This document shows, piece by piece, positions 23,452-31,164 of a stretch of DNA of 31,164 bases. The position numbers were made by a program, and so were the translations under genes. Below the pieces are notes generated by a model, which was given only the letters and a program-made list of their open reading frames with translations, had not been told where the DNA came from and searched no databases. Position 1 is the first letter of the stretch. Each line of letters begins with the position of its first letter. The DNA is from an uncultured Flavobacterium sp. (GTDB taxonomy: Bacteria; Bacteroidota; Bacteroidia; Flavobacteriales; Flavobacteriaceae). The DNA is taken from positions 1-31,164 of the forward strand of contig NZ_CAMLRU010000006.1 of the NCBI RefSeq assembly GCF_946482535.1, written 5' to 3'.

Positions 23452-26418
23452 TTAGAAACTAACATTTAAACCTATTAAGAATGTTTTATTGGTTGGGTAA
23501 GCATCTAATTCGATACCGGCGCTTCCCAGAGGATCAGCGTTATTGTTTCCTGACAATTCAGGGGAATAACCTGTGAATTTTGTAAAAATGAAAGGGTTAA
23601 TCGCAGTAGCATAAAACCTTACTTTGTCTAATTGGCTTAAAAATTTCGGGAAAGTATATCCTAGGGTGATGTTGTTGATTCTCAAGTAAGCTCCGTCTTC
23701 AATGTAATAAGTAGAAGAACGCGGTACTTCATTGAAAGGCTTCGGGTTAGAAGCATTTGGATTTGATGGTGTCCAAAAATCATTCAACACTTCATATTCT
23801 ACATTTTCTCCACCGAAACGTTGGGCTTTTTTCCCGTTGTATAATTTGTTTCCGCCAACACCATATGCATCCACTGAGAAATCAAACTTTTTGTAATTCA
23901 GTGAAAAATTAAGTCCGTAAGTATAAGTCGGTAAATAAGAACCGGCTACTACTCTTTCATCACTATAGGTGAAATTTCCGTCTCCATCTATTCCTGTAAC
24001 TTCATATACATAGAAACTACCCAAGGCTTCACCCACCAAAACTTGTTTGGTCCATTGTCCATTGTTGATACTTCCTCCGATAAAGTTTGAGAAGTAAGCG
24101 TTGTCAACTTCCGTTAACTCATTTTTATTGAAAGAAATATTTCCTGACACAGAATAATTCCAATTTTCATTGATTTCTTTGTTCCATTTTAAGGATAATT
24201 CTAATCCTTTATTGGCGACTGTACCGGTATTTAAAGTAACTAAATCAGGTGATAACACAGAAGGCAATGCTACCGGAAGAATTACGTTTTCAGATTTTCT
24301 GTCGTATAAATCAATGGAACCTGAAAGTTTATTGCCCAGAAATTTAAAATCAATTCCAAAGTCAAACTCTTTCATGGTTTCCCAAGTTAAGTTGGGATCC
24401 ACTTGATAAGGTTGGTTACTACCCGGATAAATGGTTTGAGAATCACCGAAAGTATAATTGAAATCTGAGGCAAAAACAGGAATATTTAAAGCATATAAGC
24501 TATTACCATTACCTACTTCACCATAACCACCTCTGACTTTCAAATAAGAAATAAAAGATATATTCTTCATGAATTCTTCGTTAGAAACTATCCAACCTCC
24601 AGAAAACGCCGGAAATAAGGCCCATCTTTTAGATTCTAAAAAAGTACTGATTCCTTCTCTTCTGAGAGAGGCGCTAAAAAGATATTTATCATTGTATTCA
24701 TAATCAACTCTACCAAAATAAGCTAAAGAAACCAAAGGTGTTTCTCTTCTGTTACTCACTACAGAACCCGGAGAAACTTCATTATTATAAGACGATAAAT
24801 CCAAAGACCAATAATTGGATTGTTCAGGTACATTCCATCTTGTCCCGGAAAGGTTTTCGGTGATGTTGGAAGTACTTCTGTTCATTCCCAAAGTCGCTTT
24901 TAGATCATGCTTGCCGAAAAGTTTGGTGTAGGTAAAATAATTATCCCAATTCCATCGGTAACTGTCGCCTCTTCTTTGTTGCAAAGTATTAATGGGTTGC
25001 GATGCAGGATAATCACTTGCTTCTTGGGTTGGGTTTTGAGACAACCAAATGTCTCTGCTTGGCGTGTAAGTATAACCTTTAGACCAATCAAATGTGGCTC
25101 CGAAATTAGTATTGAATTTTAAATCTTTAATCAATTGTAATTCGGCTCCAATGTTCCCGAATAGTACCAAATTTTTATTTTTTTCATTAGTGTAATACAA
25201 TTGAGCGGCAGGGTTTCCAACATTATTAAAACGATCGCTTCCATTTATATCAACTTGCCCTGTGGCGGGATCGCGCAAAGGCACACCCCATCTTCCGTTA
25301 TCAAATTGAACCGGAACTATTGGTGCTTGTTTGTAAGCATTGGTAAAAGCGCTAAGCGGTTTTGGAGTATTTCTCACTATGGAGATATTAACCGATTGAG
25401 AAACTTTAAGACGTTTGTCAAAAAAACTATATTCATTTCTTGAATTCAAATTGGTTCTCTCAAATTCAGTTCCGTTTAAGATTCCTTTTTCTTTTAAATT
25501 GGTTGCACCAAAATAAAAGATTGCATTTTCAGAACCACCCGAAAGTGCTATATTTTGACTTTGCACTTCTCCATTACTGGTAATGGCATTCAACCAATTG
25601 GTATTGTGAGGTTGGGTAAAGTTAAAATAAGAAGAAGAACCCAACGCAGAATTATTGTAGTAAACATAGCGGTAGGCATCAGACATTTCTACTTCACGTT
25701 GAATCATTTTAACACCATAGTAAGTATTGTAATTGATTTTTAACTTACCGCTTTTACCCTTTTTGGTAGAAATTACGACAACTCCGTTAGAACCTTTCTG
25801 ACCGTAGATGGCTAAAGAAGAAGCGTCCTTTAATATATCAATGGTTTCTATTTCATTCGGACTCAAACCGTTCAAGCTGGAAGCTTCTAATCCATCTATG
25901 ATGTAAAGTGGATCTCTACCTCCCAAAACAGTTCCTAATCCTCTGATTCTGATAGAAGGATTTGCTCCGGGTTCGTCATTGGTAACAATATTTATCCCTG
26001 CCGCTTTCCCTTGTATAGCTTGAATAGCAGATTGTGCGGGAGTTTTGGTAATATCCTGTGCTTTGATTTGAGCCACTGAACCGGTAATCGATCCGGCTTT
26101 TTTGGAGCCATAACCAACTACGACCACTTCTTTTAACAATTGGTTGCTTTCTTTTAAAGTAACAACCATGTTAGATTGAGCCTTTTGCGTTACTTTGTCA
26201 TAACCAATCATTGAAAACTCTAAGGAATCTCCAAGTTCAGCTTTGATGACAAAATTCCCGTCAAAATCGGTTTTGGAATTGATGTTTTTACCTTTAACAA
26301 CGATGTTCGTTTCCGGAATTGGTAACCCATTTTCGTCAACTACTTTTCCTTTAATTTCTTGTGCATAAGTAATACTACTAAGAGTGAGCAACAAAAAACA
26401 AATTAAGAAATTTTTCAT
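23452..26418 (-). CDS. SusC/RagA-family TonB-dependent receptor of the PUL
   Basis: This 988-residue outer-membrane transporter has signal peptide MKNFLICFLLLTLSSITYAQ. A carboxypeptidase-D-like domain follows (about 21-95, with D-F-D-G-N-F-V). Next are the V-V-V-V-G-Y-G junction, the plug (about 105-225, with R-I-R-G-L-G, P-L-Y-I-I-D-G and D-A-S-S-L-A-I-Y-G) and a 22-strand barrel ending in aromatic N-V-S-F. It is complete and of normal length for SusC. With SusD it imports oligosaccharides using TonB energy. It is the first gene of the PUL transcript; the regulator gene lies 250 bp upstream on the same strand, and the gap contains repeats and a -7-like element suitable for activated expression. 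It clearly differs in sequence from the partial SusC at 1-446. Confidence 0.96.
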   Translation of the reverse strand: MKNFLICFLLLTLSSITYAQEIKGKVVDENGLPIPETNIVVKGKNINSKTDFDGNFVIKAELGDSLEFSMIGYDKVTQKAQSNMVVTLKESNQLLKEVVVVGYGSKKAGSITGSVAQIKAQDITKTPAQSAIQAIQGKAAGINIVTNDEPGANPSIRIRGLGTVLGGRDPLYIIDGLEASSLNGLSPNEIETIDILKDASSLAIYGQKGSNGVVVISTKKGKSGKLKINYNTYYGVKMIQREVEMSDAYRYVYYNNSALGSSSYFNFTQPHNTNWLNAITSNGEVQSQNIALSGGSENAIFYFGATNLKEKGILNGTEFERTNLNSRNEYSFFDKRLKVSQSVNISIVRNTPKPLSAFTNAYKQAPIVPVQFDNGRWGVPLRDPATGQVDINGSDRFNNVGNPAAQLYYTNEKNKNLVLFGNIGAELQLIKDLKFNTNFGATFDWSKGYTYTPSRDIWLSQNPTQEASDYPASQPINTLQQRRGDSYRWNWDNYFTYTKLFGKHDLKATLGMNRSTSNITENLSGTRWNVPEQSNYWSLDLSSYNNEVSPGSVVSNRRETPLVSLAYFGRVDYEYNDKYLFSASLRREGISTFLESKRWALFPAFSGGWIVSNEEFMKNISFISYLKVRGGYGEVGNGNSLYALNIPVFASDFNYTFGDSQTIYPGSNQPYQVDPNLTWETMKEFDFGIDFKFLGNKLSGSIDLYDRKSENVILPVALPSVLSPDLVTLNTGTVANKGLELSLKWNKEINENWNYSVSGNISFNKNELTEVDNAYFSNFIGGSINNGQWTKQVLVGEALGSFYVYEVTGIDGDGNFTYSDERVVAGSYLPTYTYGLNFSLNYKKFDFSVDAYGVGGNKLYNGKKAQRFGGENVEYEVLNDFWTPSNPNASNPKPFNEVPRSSTYYIEDGAYLRINNITLGYTFPKFLSQLDKVRFYATAINPFIFTKFTGYSPELSGNNNADPLGSAGIELDAYPTNKTFLIGLNVSF

Positions 26419-26443
26419 TTGGATGATATTGATTTTGTTTTAG

Positions 26444-26503
26444 TAAATATAGGAAACTAAAACGTTATAGTAAAACACCTTATTTCACTACATCAATACA
26501 TCA
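26444..26503 (-). promoter_or_regulatory. Candidate activator-dependent promoter of the PUL susC
   Basis: TATATTTA on the minus strand (26444-26451) is one base off the -7 consensus and would give a leader of about 19 nt. No TTG occurs at -33 distance. Instead, 35 bp upstream of the -7, the minus strand reads TGATGTATTGATGTAGT (26487-26503), a direct repeat of TGATGTA. That places it about 50-66 bp before the transcript start, where an activator such as the adjacent SusR-like protein would bind. Confidence 0.45.
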
Positions 26504-26568
26504 TTTTTAAAAAATAATTTTTTAAAACAATGATATTCAATAATTTAAAATATTTTTTTAACACGAAA

Positions 26569-26611
26569 AACTCATCGAAAGAAATCAGCTATGATGTAGT
26601 ATTGATGAGTT
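26569..26611 (-). terminator. Possible terminator of the PUL regulator gene, overlapping a second TGATGTA element
   Basis: AACTCATC (26569-26576) and GATGAGTT (26604-26611) form an 8-bp stem with a long 27-nt loop, and the minus strand continues with TTT. The loop and arm contain TGATGTAGTATTGATGAG (26592-26609, plus strand), an inverted relative of the repeat at 26487-26503. It may be a weak terminator, a regulator site, or both. Confidence 0.35.
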
Positions 26612-26668
26612 AATTATTGCTAAAATACTTTAGATAAAAATAGAAGATTGCTAAAAATATAGCCAAAT

Positions 26669-29416
26669 TTATATGTTTATCATAAACTTAGTTAAGCTGG
26701 CATCTGAGGTTAGGCCAAGTTTTTTTCTCAATCGGTAACGGTGAAGCTCTACTCCTCTGAATGAAATATTCATTAAAGGAGCTATTTCTTTGGAGGAAAG
26801 ATTCATCTTAAGATAAATACAAAGCTTAATATCCTTTGAGGTTAATTCCGGATATTTTTTGGACAAACGCTGCACAAATTCTTCATTACTTTGATGCAAA
26901 TTCTTTTCAAAGCTTTCCCACTCATTTTTATTGATTGCGTTAATCTTAATAGATTTTTTTATACTACTCTTTAAATTACTTATTTCATTTTCTGATTCTA
27001 ATGCTTTCAATATGCTCTCAATCATTTCTGATTGTTTGGCAATAGAGAGTGATTTACCGGCTACTTCAGAGGCTTTGGCTTGGATTTGCACTTCAAGGAT
27101 ATGCTTTTCATACTCCTGCAATTTTAACTTGCTTTGGGCTTCCATTTCTAAATGAAGAATTTCTTTTTGGTGTTTAAGTTCCTCTTCTTTTAGTTTGAGC
27201 TTTTCGATGTAACGGATTTTATTCCACTTATAATACAAATAAAAAGCACCGACTAAAATAGACAAGTAAATCATAATCATCCAAAACGAAAAATACCACG
27301 GCATTGCAACACTAAAATTAAATGATGCCAGCTGAACATAATGATCACCATCATGATAATACACTATACATTCATGATCACCACTGGATAAATTATTTAA
27401 TACTATGTTGGAATCTTTAAGTGAAGTGTGTTTTTTATTGTCATCGAGAGTAAAAAACAACTCTTGCTTGTTATATCCGTAATATTCAGACAAGACATCC
27501 AAGGTAATTGAACTGTTATGAGCAATTGTCGCAGATTTTTCAACAAATCTTCCGTTTACGAAAGCTTCCAGCTTGATGCTGTTTTTATGCGGAATTGGTT
27601 TTGGTTTTTGAAGCTTGAAGGCAAAAAAACCGTCGTCTAGATTCAATAAAAACTCGTCATTCTTTTGAAAAACTTTGGTGTCTTGATTGATGATTTTTCC
27701 CTCATAATATTTTTCAGGAATCAATTTCCAGACAAATTTATTCTTGACTCTATTGATTACATAAAGTGACTTGTCTTTTAACACCATGAAATTGCTGTCA
27801 TCAATCGGAATTAACTCGGAGATTTTTGAAAATGATTGATTAAAAAAAGCATTCAGTTCTAACTTATCACTTAATGCATTGAAATTATACCATTTAGAAT
27901 TAATATAAAACAAAACTTCTCCGTTAAAATTCACCATTTTAACCCCATAATCATTGAGTATCTTATTCTTTTGCGTAATATTTTCTATTTTCTTTACGTT
28001 GAATTTTTCATCAAATATCAACCGGTACAAACTCCTGTAGTTGTCAACTGCCCAAAGTTCATTAGGTTTGGTTTGTATGATATTTTTTATCGGCTTTGTT
28101 AAGTTTGAAAAATACTTGTACGCATTTAAATCATTGGTGTTTTCATAAATAACAATCCCGGAATAATTAGCTAAAAAGTAACTGTTTTGATAATTGTTTT
28201 TTAAAAATTTCCATCCGCCATTGACTTCATTAACCTTTTTTAGATTATCATTTTCAAAAACATAAGTGCCATCGTTATGTCCAATCAAATAGCGATTATC
28301 GGTTTGAATGATGTCCCAAACTTGACCTTGAGAATTAGGCAAAAGAGTTAAAGACTTGTTGACGTATTTAAAAACGCCGTGATTTGAACCTAATAACAAT
28401 CCGTCTTTTAAAGAAGCCATAGCATAGACTGATCCTAAAACACCGGTATTATCCGAGAAGATTTTGTAAGGAGAATTTATTTCAATATGAGAAATTCCGT
28501 TATCCAAGCCTAGCCATAAATCATTTTCTTTATCCAGACCAATGCTCAGAATGGAGTTGTTTTTTAATGCGTTCTTTCTACAAACATTGTTATAGCTATT
28601 GTCTTTTAAATCAACTATGTATACCCCTTGAAAAGCCGTTCCAATTACTAACCTATTGTTAGAAATTGCCTTAGCAGTAATAATTATCTCTTTTTTCAGA
28701 ACCTCATTTAACGGATTTGACCATGGTTTTAAACCACCGGCTTCCTCTACAAAAACACCTTTTTTTTGAGTAAAAAAATACATTTTCCCATTGGCCTTAT
28801 CAATGGCATGCACAATATTATTTTCCAGCAAACTCCATTTATCAATTTTTTTGAAGCGATTATTTTCAAAAAGATACACTCCGTCTTTAACTGAAGCAGC
28901 GTAAATCTTATTTTCAACTAAAAAACAATAAGAAATTTGAAACGGAATCCGGATTTTCCGAATTGCATTGTTTTCCAAAACATACAATTCATTAAAGGAT
29001 TGAAAATAAATTTTACGGTCATGCTTAAAAATCTTCCAAATCTCTTCGTTGATTGACGAACCGGTAAAGTAATTTTTGTTTTTGGAAAGTGAAGTATAAG
29101 CTAAAACGCCATTTTGTCTTTTCCAATAACCAAATTCATTATAAGAACCTGAATATATTTTATCACCATCTGAAAAAACTGATCTTATGATGGTTTTATT
29201 GGGCAAACTGTACTTCTCCCAACGAACACCATTAAAACGAAGTAAGTAATGATTATTGGCAAAATAAAATGCATTGTCATTGCCTTGGGTTACACTCCAA
29301 ACCTGATTGTCTCCGTTATAATTGCTTTTGGTGAAATTTTCCACAAAGGGAAGCAACTCCTGTCCATTGACCAAAGAACAGAGTAACAAAACGAAAAAAG
29401 CTAATTTGTTTTTCAC
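26669..29416 (-). CDS. SusR-like membrane-spanning transcriptional regulator of the PUL
   Basis: This 915-residue regulator has the same build as that at 698-3517. It has a signal peptide (residues 1-18) and periplasmic propeller-like repeats (for example D-L-W-L-G-L-D-N-G-I). An Ig-like region precedes P-W-Y at about 706, followed by a membrane helix (about 710-728) and a coiled coil (about 735-800). The LuxR-like HTH from about 859 contains L-S-S-K-E-I-A-P-L-M-N-I-S and H-R-Y-R-L-R-K-K. There is no kinase or receiver domain. The start is GTG (29414-29416): an in-frame TAA immediately precedes it, and the complete signal peptide requires it. It probably senses a periplasmic oligosaccharide and activates the susC promoter 250 bp downstream. 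The sensed sugar is unknown. Confidence 0.9.
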   Translation of the reverse strand: MKNKLAFFVLLLCSLVNGQELLPFVENFTKSNYNGDNQVWSVTQGNDNAFYFANNHYLLRFNGVRWEKYSLPNKTIIRSVFSDGDKIYSGSYNEFGYWKRQNGVLAYTSLSKNKNYFTGSSINEEIWKIFKHDRKIYFQSFNELYVLENNAIRKIRIPFQISYCFLVENKIYAASVKDGVYLFENNRFKKIDKWSLLENNIVHAIDKANGKMYFFTQKKGVFVEEAGGLKPWSNPLNEVLKKEIIITAKAISNNRLVIGTAFQGVYIVDLKDNSYNNVCRKNALKNNSILSIGLDKENDLWLGLDNGISHIEINSPYKIFSDNTGVLGSVYAMASLKDGLLLGSNHGVFKYVNKSLTLLPNSQGQVWDIIQTDNRYLIGHNDGTYVFENDNLKKVNEVNGGWKFLKNNYQNSYFLANYSGIVIYENTNDLNAYKYFSNLTKPIKNIIQTKPNELWAVDNYRSLYRLIFDEKFNVKKIENITQKNKILNDYGVKMVNFNGEVLFYINSKWYNFNALSDKLELNAFFNQSFSKISELIPIDDSNFMVLKDKSLYVINRVKNKFVWKLIPEKYYEGKIINQDTKVFQKNDEFLLNLDDGFFAFKLQKPKPIPHKNSIKLEAFVNGRFVEKSATIAHNSSITLDVLSEYYGYNKQELFFTLDDNKKHTSLKDSNIVLNNLSSGDHECIVYYHDGDHYVQLASFNFSVAMPWYFSFWMIMIYLSILVGAFYLYYKWNKIRYIEKLKLKEEELKHQKEILHLEMEAQSKLKLQEYEKHILEVQIQAKASEVAGKSLSIAKQSEMIESILKALESENEISNLKSSIKKSIKINAINKNEWESFEKNLHQSNEEFVQRLSKKYPELTSKDIKLCIYLKMNLSSKEIAPLMNISFRGVELHRYRLRKKLGLTSDASLTKFMINI

Positions 29417-29434
29417 TTAAGGCAGATTAATAAC

Positions 29435-29442
29435 CAAAAATA
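29435..29442 (-). promoter_or_regulatory. -7 element upstream of the PUL regulator gene
   Basis: TATTTTTG on the minus strand fits TAnnTTTG exactly and lies about 19 bp before the GTG start. No TTG was found at the -33 position, so expression may be low. Confidence 0.4.
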
Positions 29443-29599
29443 AAAAAACTTATGCCTTTTGGTACTAATTTGGAATTAATTTACTTAAACCAAGTTTTAC
29501 AGGTTGCCAAAATGTGCGATGTTTAACCTGTTTTACAAGCTATTAATAAAGAATATTAGCCAGTTGCTTTATTGAGTTTCTTTCAATAATATTATTTCA

Positions 29600-29630
29600 A
29601 AAAAAGTCCTGATTATCTCAGAACTTTTTT
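29600..29630 (-). terminator. Rho-independent terminator of the Omp28-like gene
   Basis: AAAAAAGT-C-CTGA (29600-29612) pairs with TCAG-A-ACTTTTTT (29618-29630) with one C/A mismatch and a 5-nt loop. It lies 28 bp after the stop at 29658, and the A/T-rich ends make it work in either direction. Confidence 0.75.
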
Positions 29631-29657
29631 CATAATCTAACATTAAATATAGTTATT

Positions 29658-30990
29658 CTATTCTTTCATAAATTTCTTTGTTACTATTCCACTCGAAGTT
29701 TCAACTTTAATTAAATACATCCCAAAAGGTAATTCAGAAATGTTGATTTCACTATTTTCAGAGATTAATTCTTCTCTAAGTAATAATTGCCCATTAAGAT
29801 TGTAAATCGACACTTTGTCTCCTATACTCAATGCAATGTCCTGAATAGCAATAAAATCATGTGCAGGATTAGGAGAAAGTGTAAAATCATTAGTCGATAA
29901 TAATTGTCCGAACGCATACTTGCTGGCATTTAAAGTATAGGTTGTCGTACCATCTTTTCTGTAGATTAAGGCGATTAGTTCCAAATTATTAACATTCCAA
30001 GTACTTGGAATCACAAAAGAATAGGAACTAGTGTAATCTGTATTAAGAACAGGAGTATTCGGAATAATACCTCCGGTTCCTATTGAGCCGCCCATCATTT
30101 TTCGAACTATATCGTTATGGGTATAAGGATTTGTGGCATTTACTTGCGTTCCTACTACTCCATTTTCAATGATATAAACATTGGTATAGTATTCACTTGT
30201 TTCAATATACTTAAAGTTTGTAGTAACACTTACATTGAGCTGCCTGGTTGTAGTATTGTAAGTAGGCGACATGGATATCTGTACCGGTGAAATACTATTC
30301 GCCCTATCATTCATTTCCTGAAGCCAAGCACTATAGTTAGAGTTTATGGAATATCTACCGTTTTCAGACATATTAAACATCGCACCCGGAGTGAATATAG
30401 TCCCTGGGGAAATAATTGAAAAAATAGTTGTCTCCTTCAGTAGTTGAATAAATATCGGAACGATGAAAAAGAGCAATAGCTGTCTTTGGCAAAGCTTTAA
30501 TCGAAGCTATTTCAACCTCGGAAGCAGGACAATATTGACACCAAGTACCCGAAGAAGCCTCCAAAAGATTTGTTTTATCAACATAATTACTTAATGCCGT
30601 AAAATTAAATGTAAGTGTATCGTTTGAAGGATTTGTATCACCTGTGGCCTTTACCCATACTTTTATAACATGAGGACCGGGTGTATTAACAACCAAACCG
30701 GCTATACTAGTAAAATTAATATAGGATGCCCCGGGAGCCAAACCGGCACCACCGATATTGGTTTGCATATCATTGTTGACAGTCCCGTTATCTAACCTCC
30801 AACCTGTTCGATACGAGGTAATGTTGGTTCCTGAAACGTTATATATTCTTGCTTTTATAAATTTATAACTATTTGTGGCAATATAGGAATTGAGTGTCAG
30901 GTTACTAACTTTTCCATCTCCTGCAAAAGCCGGTAGAAAAGATAATAATAAGACACCAAAAAGAATAACTTTTTTCAGAGTAATACCCAT
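29658..30990 (-). pseudogene. Omp28-like secreted protein with T9SS sorting domain, frameshifted
   Basis: Two overlapping frames make up one protein of about 443 residues. The first (ATG at 30990) has a signal peptide, an Ig-like region, and the Omp28-type motif S-G-T-W-C-Q-Y-C-P-A. It runs to E-G-D-N-Y-F and then goes out of frame. The second resumes with S-I-I-S-P-G-T-I-F-T-P-G-A-M-F and continues through N-Y-S-A-W-L-Q-E-M to a type A T9SS signal (L-S-P-N-P-A-H-D ... K-K-F-M-K-E). Removing one A from the A6 run at 30419-30424 (T6 in the coding strand) restores a single frame. Family function is poorly known. It may be a true pseudogene, a slippery or phase-variable tract, or an assembly indel. 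Confidence 0.82.
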
Positions 30991-31020
30991 GATTATAAAT
31001 TGATTAGATTAAACAAAAAC

Positions 31021-31054
31021 CAAAAATAAAGATTTTACTGTATTTTCAAACAAA
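31021..31054 (-). promoter_or_regulatory. Promoter of the Omp28-like gene
   Basis: On the minus strand TATTTTTG (31021-31028) matches TAnnTTTG, with TTTG at 31047-31050 (18-bp spacing) or 31051-31054 (22 bp) as the -33 element. It predicts a leader of about 25 nt. An intact promoter suggests that the gene's frameshift is recent or artefactual. Confidence 0.6.
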
Positions 31055-31083
31055 TCTTTAATAAATTATTGTTTAATAATCAA

Positions 31084-31164
31084 TTACTTGCCATCTACAT
31101 AGTCTTGCAGATAAGCAAAACGCGGCGTGAGTTGTCCATTTTCCGTAATTTTTGCACGCTGTAA
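31084..31164 (-). CDS. C-terminal 26 codons of an unidentified protein
   Basis: An open minus-strand frame enters from the right edge and ends at TAA (31084-31086). It reads L-Q-R-A-K-I-T-E-N-G-Q-L-T-P-R-F-A-Y-L-Q-D-Y-V-D-G-K. The composition looks like a soluble, conserved cytoplasmic protein end, but it is too short for me to name. It lies upstream of the Omp28-like gene on the same strand, with a separate promoter between them. Confidence 0.6.
   Translation of the reverse strand, partial: LQRAKITENGQLTPRFAYLQDYVDGK

Noticed and set aside
23442..23465. Earlier in-frame starts for susD
   Set aside because: They overlap the susC stop and put polar residues before the lipoprotein signal; the ATG at 23441 gives a normal lipobox.
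30373..30476. Programmed ribosomal frameshift in the Omp28-like gene
   Set aside because: There is no clear slippery heptamer plus stem-loop, and such control is not known for this family. A homopolymer indel explains it.
1..31164. Mobile element, prophage, CRISPR or defence system
   Set aside because: No transposase, integrase, terminal repeats, regularly spaced repeats or nuclease/helicase cassettes were seen. UvrA is the only DNA-acting enzyme and looks like a repair protein.

Overview
The window looks like chromosomal DNA from a Flavobacterium-like member of the Bacteroidota. The evidence is its AT-rich composition, two SusC/SusD-type glycan uptake modules, three proteins with C-terminal type IX secretion (T9SS) sorting domains (the Y-P-N/S-P-A start), Bacteroidota promoter elements (-33 TTG, -7 TAnnTTTG) and SusR-like regulators. 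I see no tRNA, rRNA, CRISPR array, insertion sequence or phage gene.

Layout, left to right. (1) Positions 1-5580, minus strand: the start of a SusC-like receptor cut by the window edge, the SusR-like regulator upstream of it, and a large secreted T9SS protein made of a duplicated domain, Cys-rich linkers and a carbohydrate-binding-like domain. (2) Positions 5581-10962, mostly housekeeping or general genes: a UvrA-type ATPase on the plus strand, a secreted M28 peptidase on the minus strand, and a small secreted repeat protein on the plus strand. Strong terminators separate convergent pairs. (3) Positions 10964-29416, minus strand: one polysaccharide utilisation locus (PUL). In transcription order it reads SusR-like regulator, SusC, SusD, LamG lipoprotein, PF10091 'glucoamylase' (GH144-like) lipoprotein, a broken alpha/beta-hydrolase, GH3 beta-glucosidase, GH97, GH43, and an MFS hexose transporter with its own likely promoter. 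(4) Positions 29658-31164, minus strand: a frameshifted Omp28-like T9SS protein and the last 26 codons of an unidentified gene.

How the PUL probably works (inference). The GH144-like plus GH3 pair next to SusC/SusD points to beta-1,2-glucan (sophoro-oligosaccharide, bacterial cyclic or periplasmic glucan) as substrate. SusD and LamG are predicted surface lipoproteins that bind the glycan. The GH144-like lipoprotein cuts it, SusC imports oligosaccharides, periplasmic GH3 (with GH97 and GH43) trims them to monosaccharides, and the FucP-type MFS protein takes sugar across the inner membrane. Two rho-independent terminators inside the array (21002-21028 and 16541-16571) should grade expression into three tiers.

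Main items for a second look: the GH97 has Val where SusB-type enzymes have a catalytic/calcium-binding Glu; the esterase gene carries both a frameshift and an in-frame TAG just before its catalytic His; the Omp28-like gene is frameshifted at a six-base homopolymer; a perfect 7+7 bp palindrome lies at the uvrA promoter; and TGATGTA-type repeats sit at an activator-like distance upstream of the PUL susC gene.
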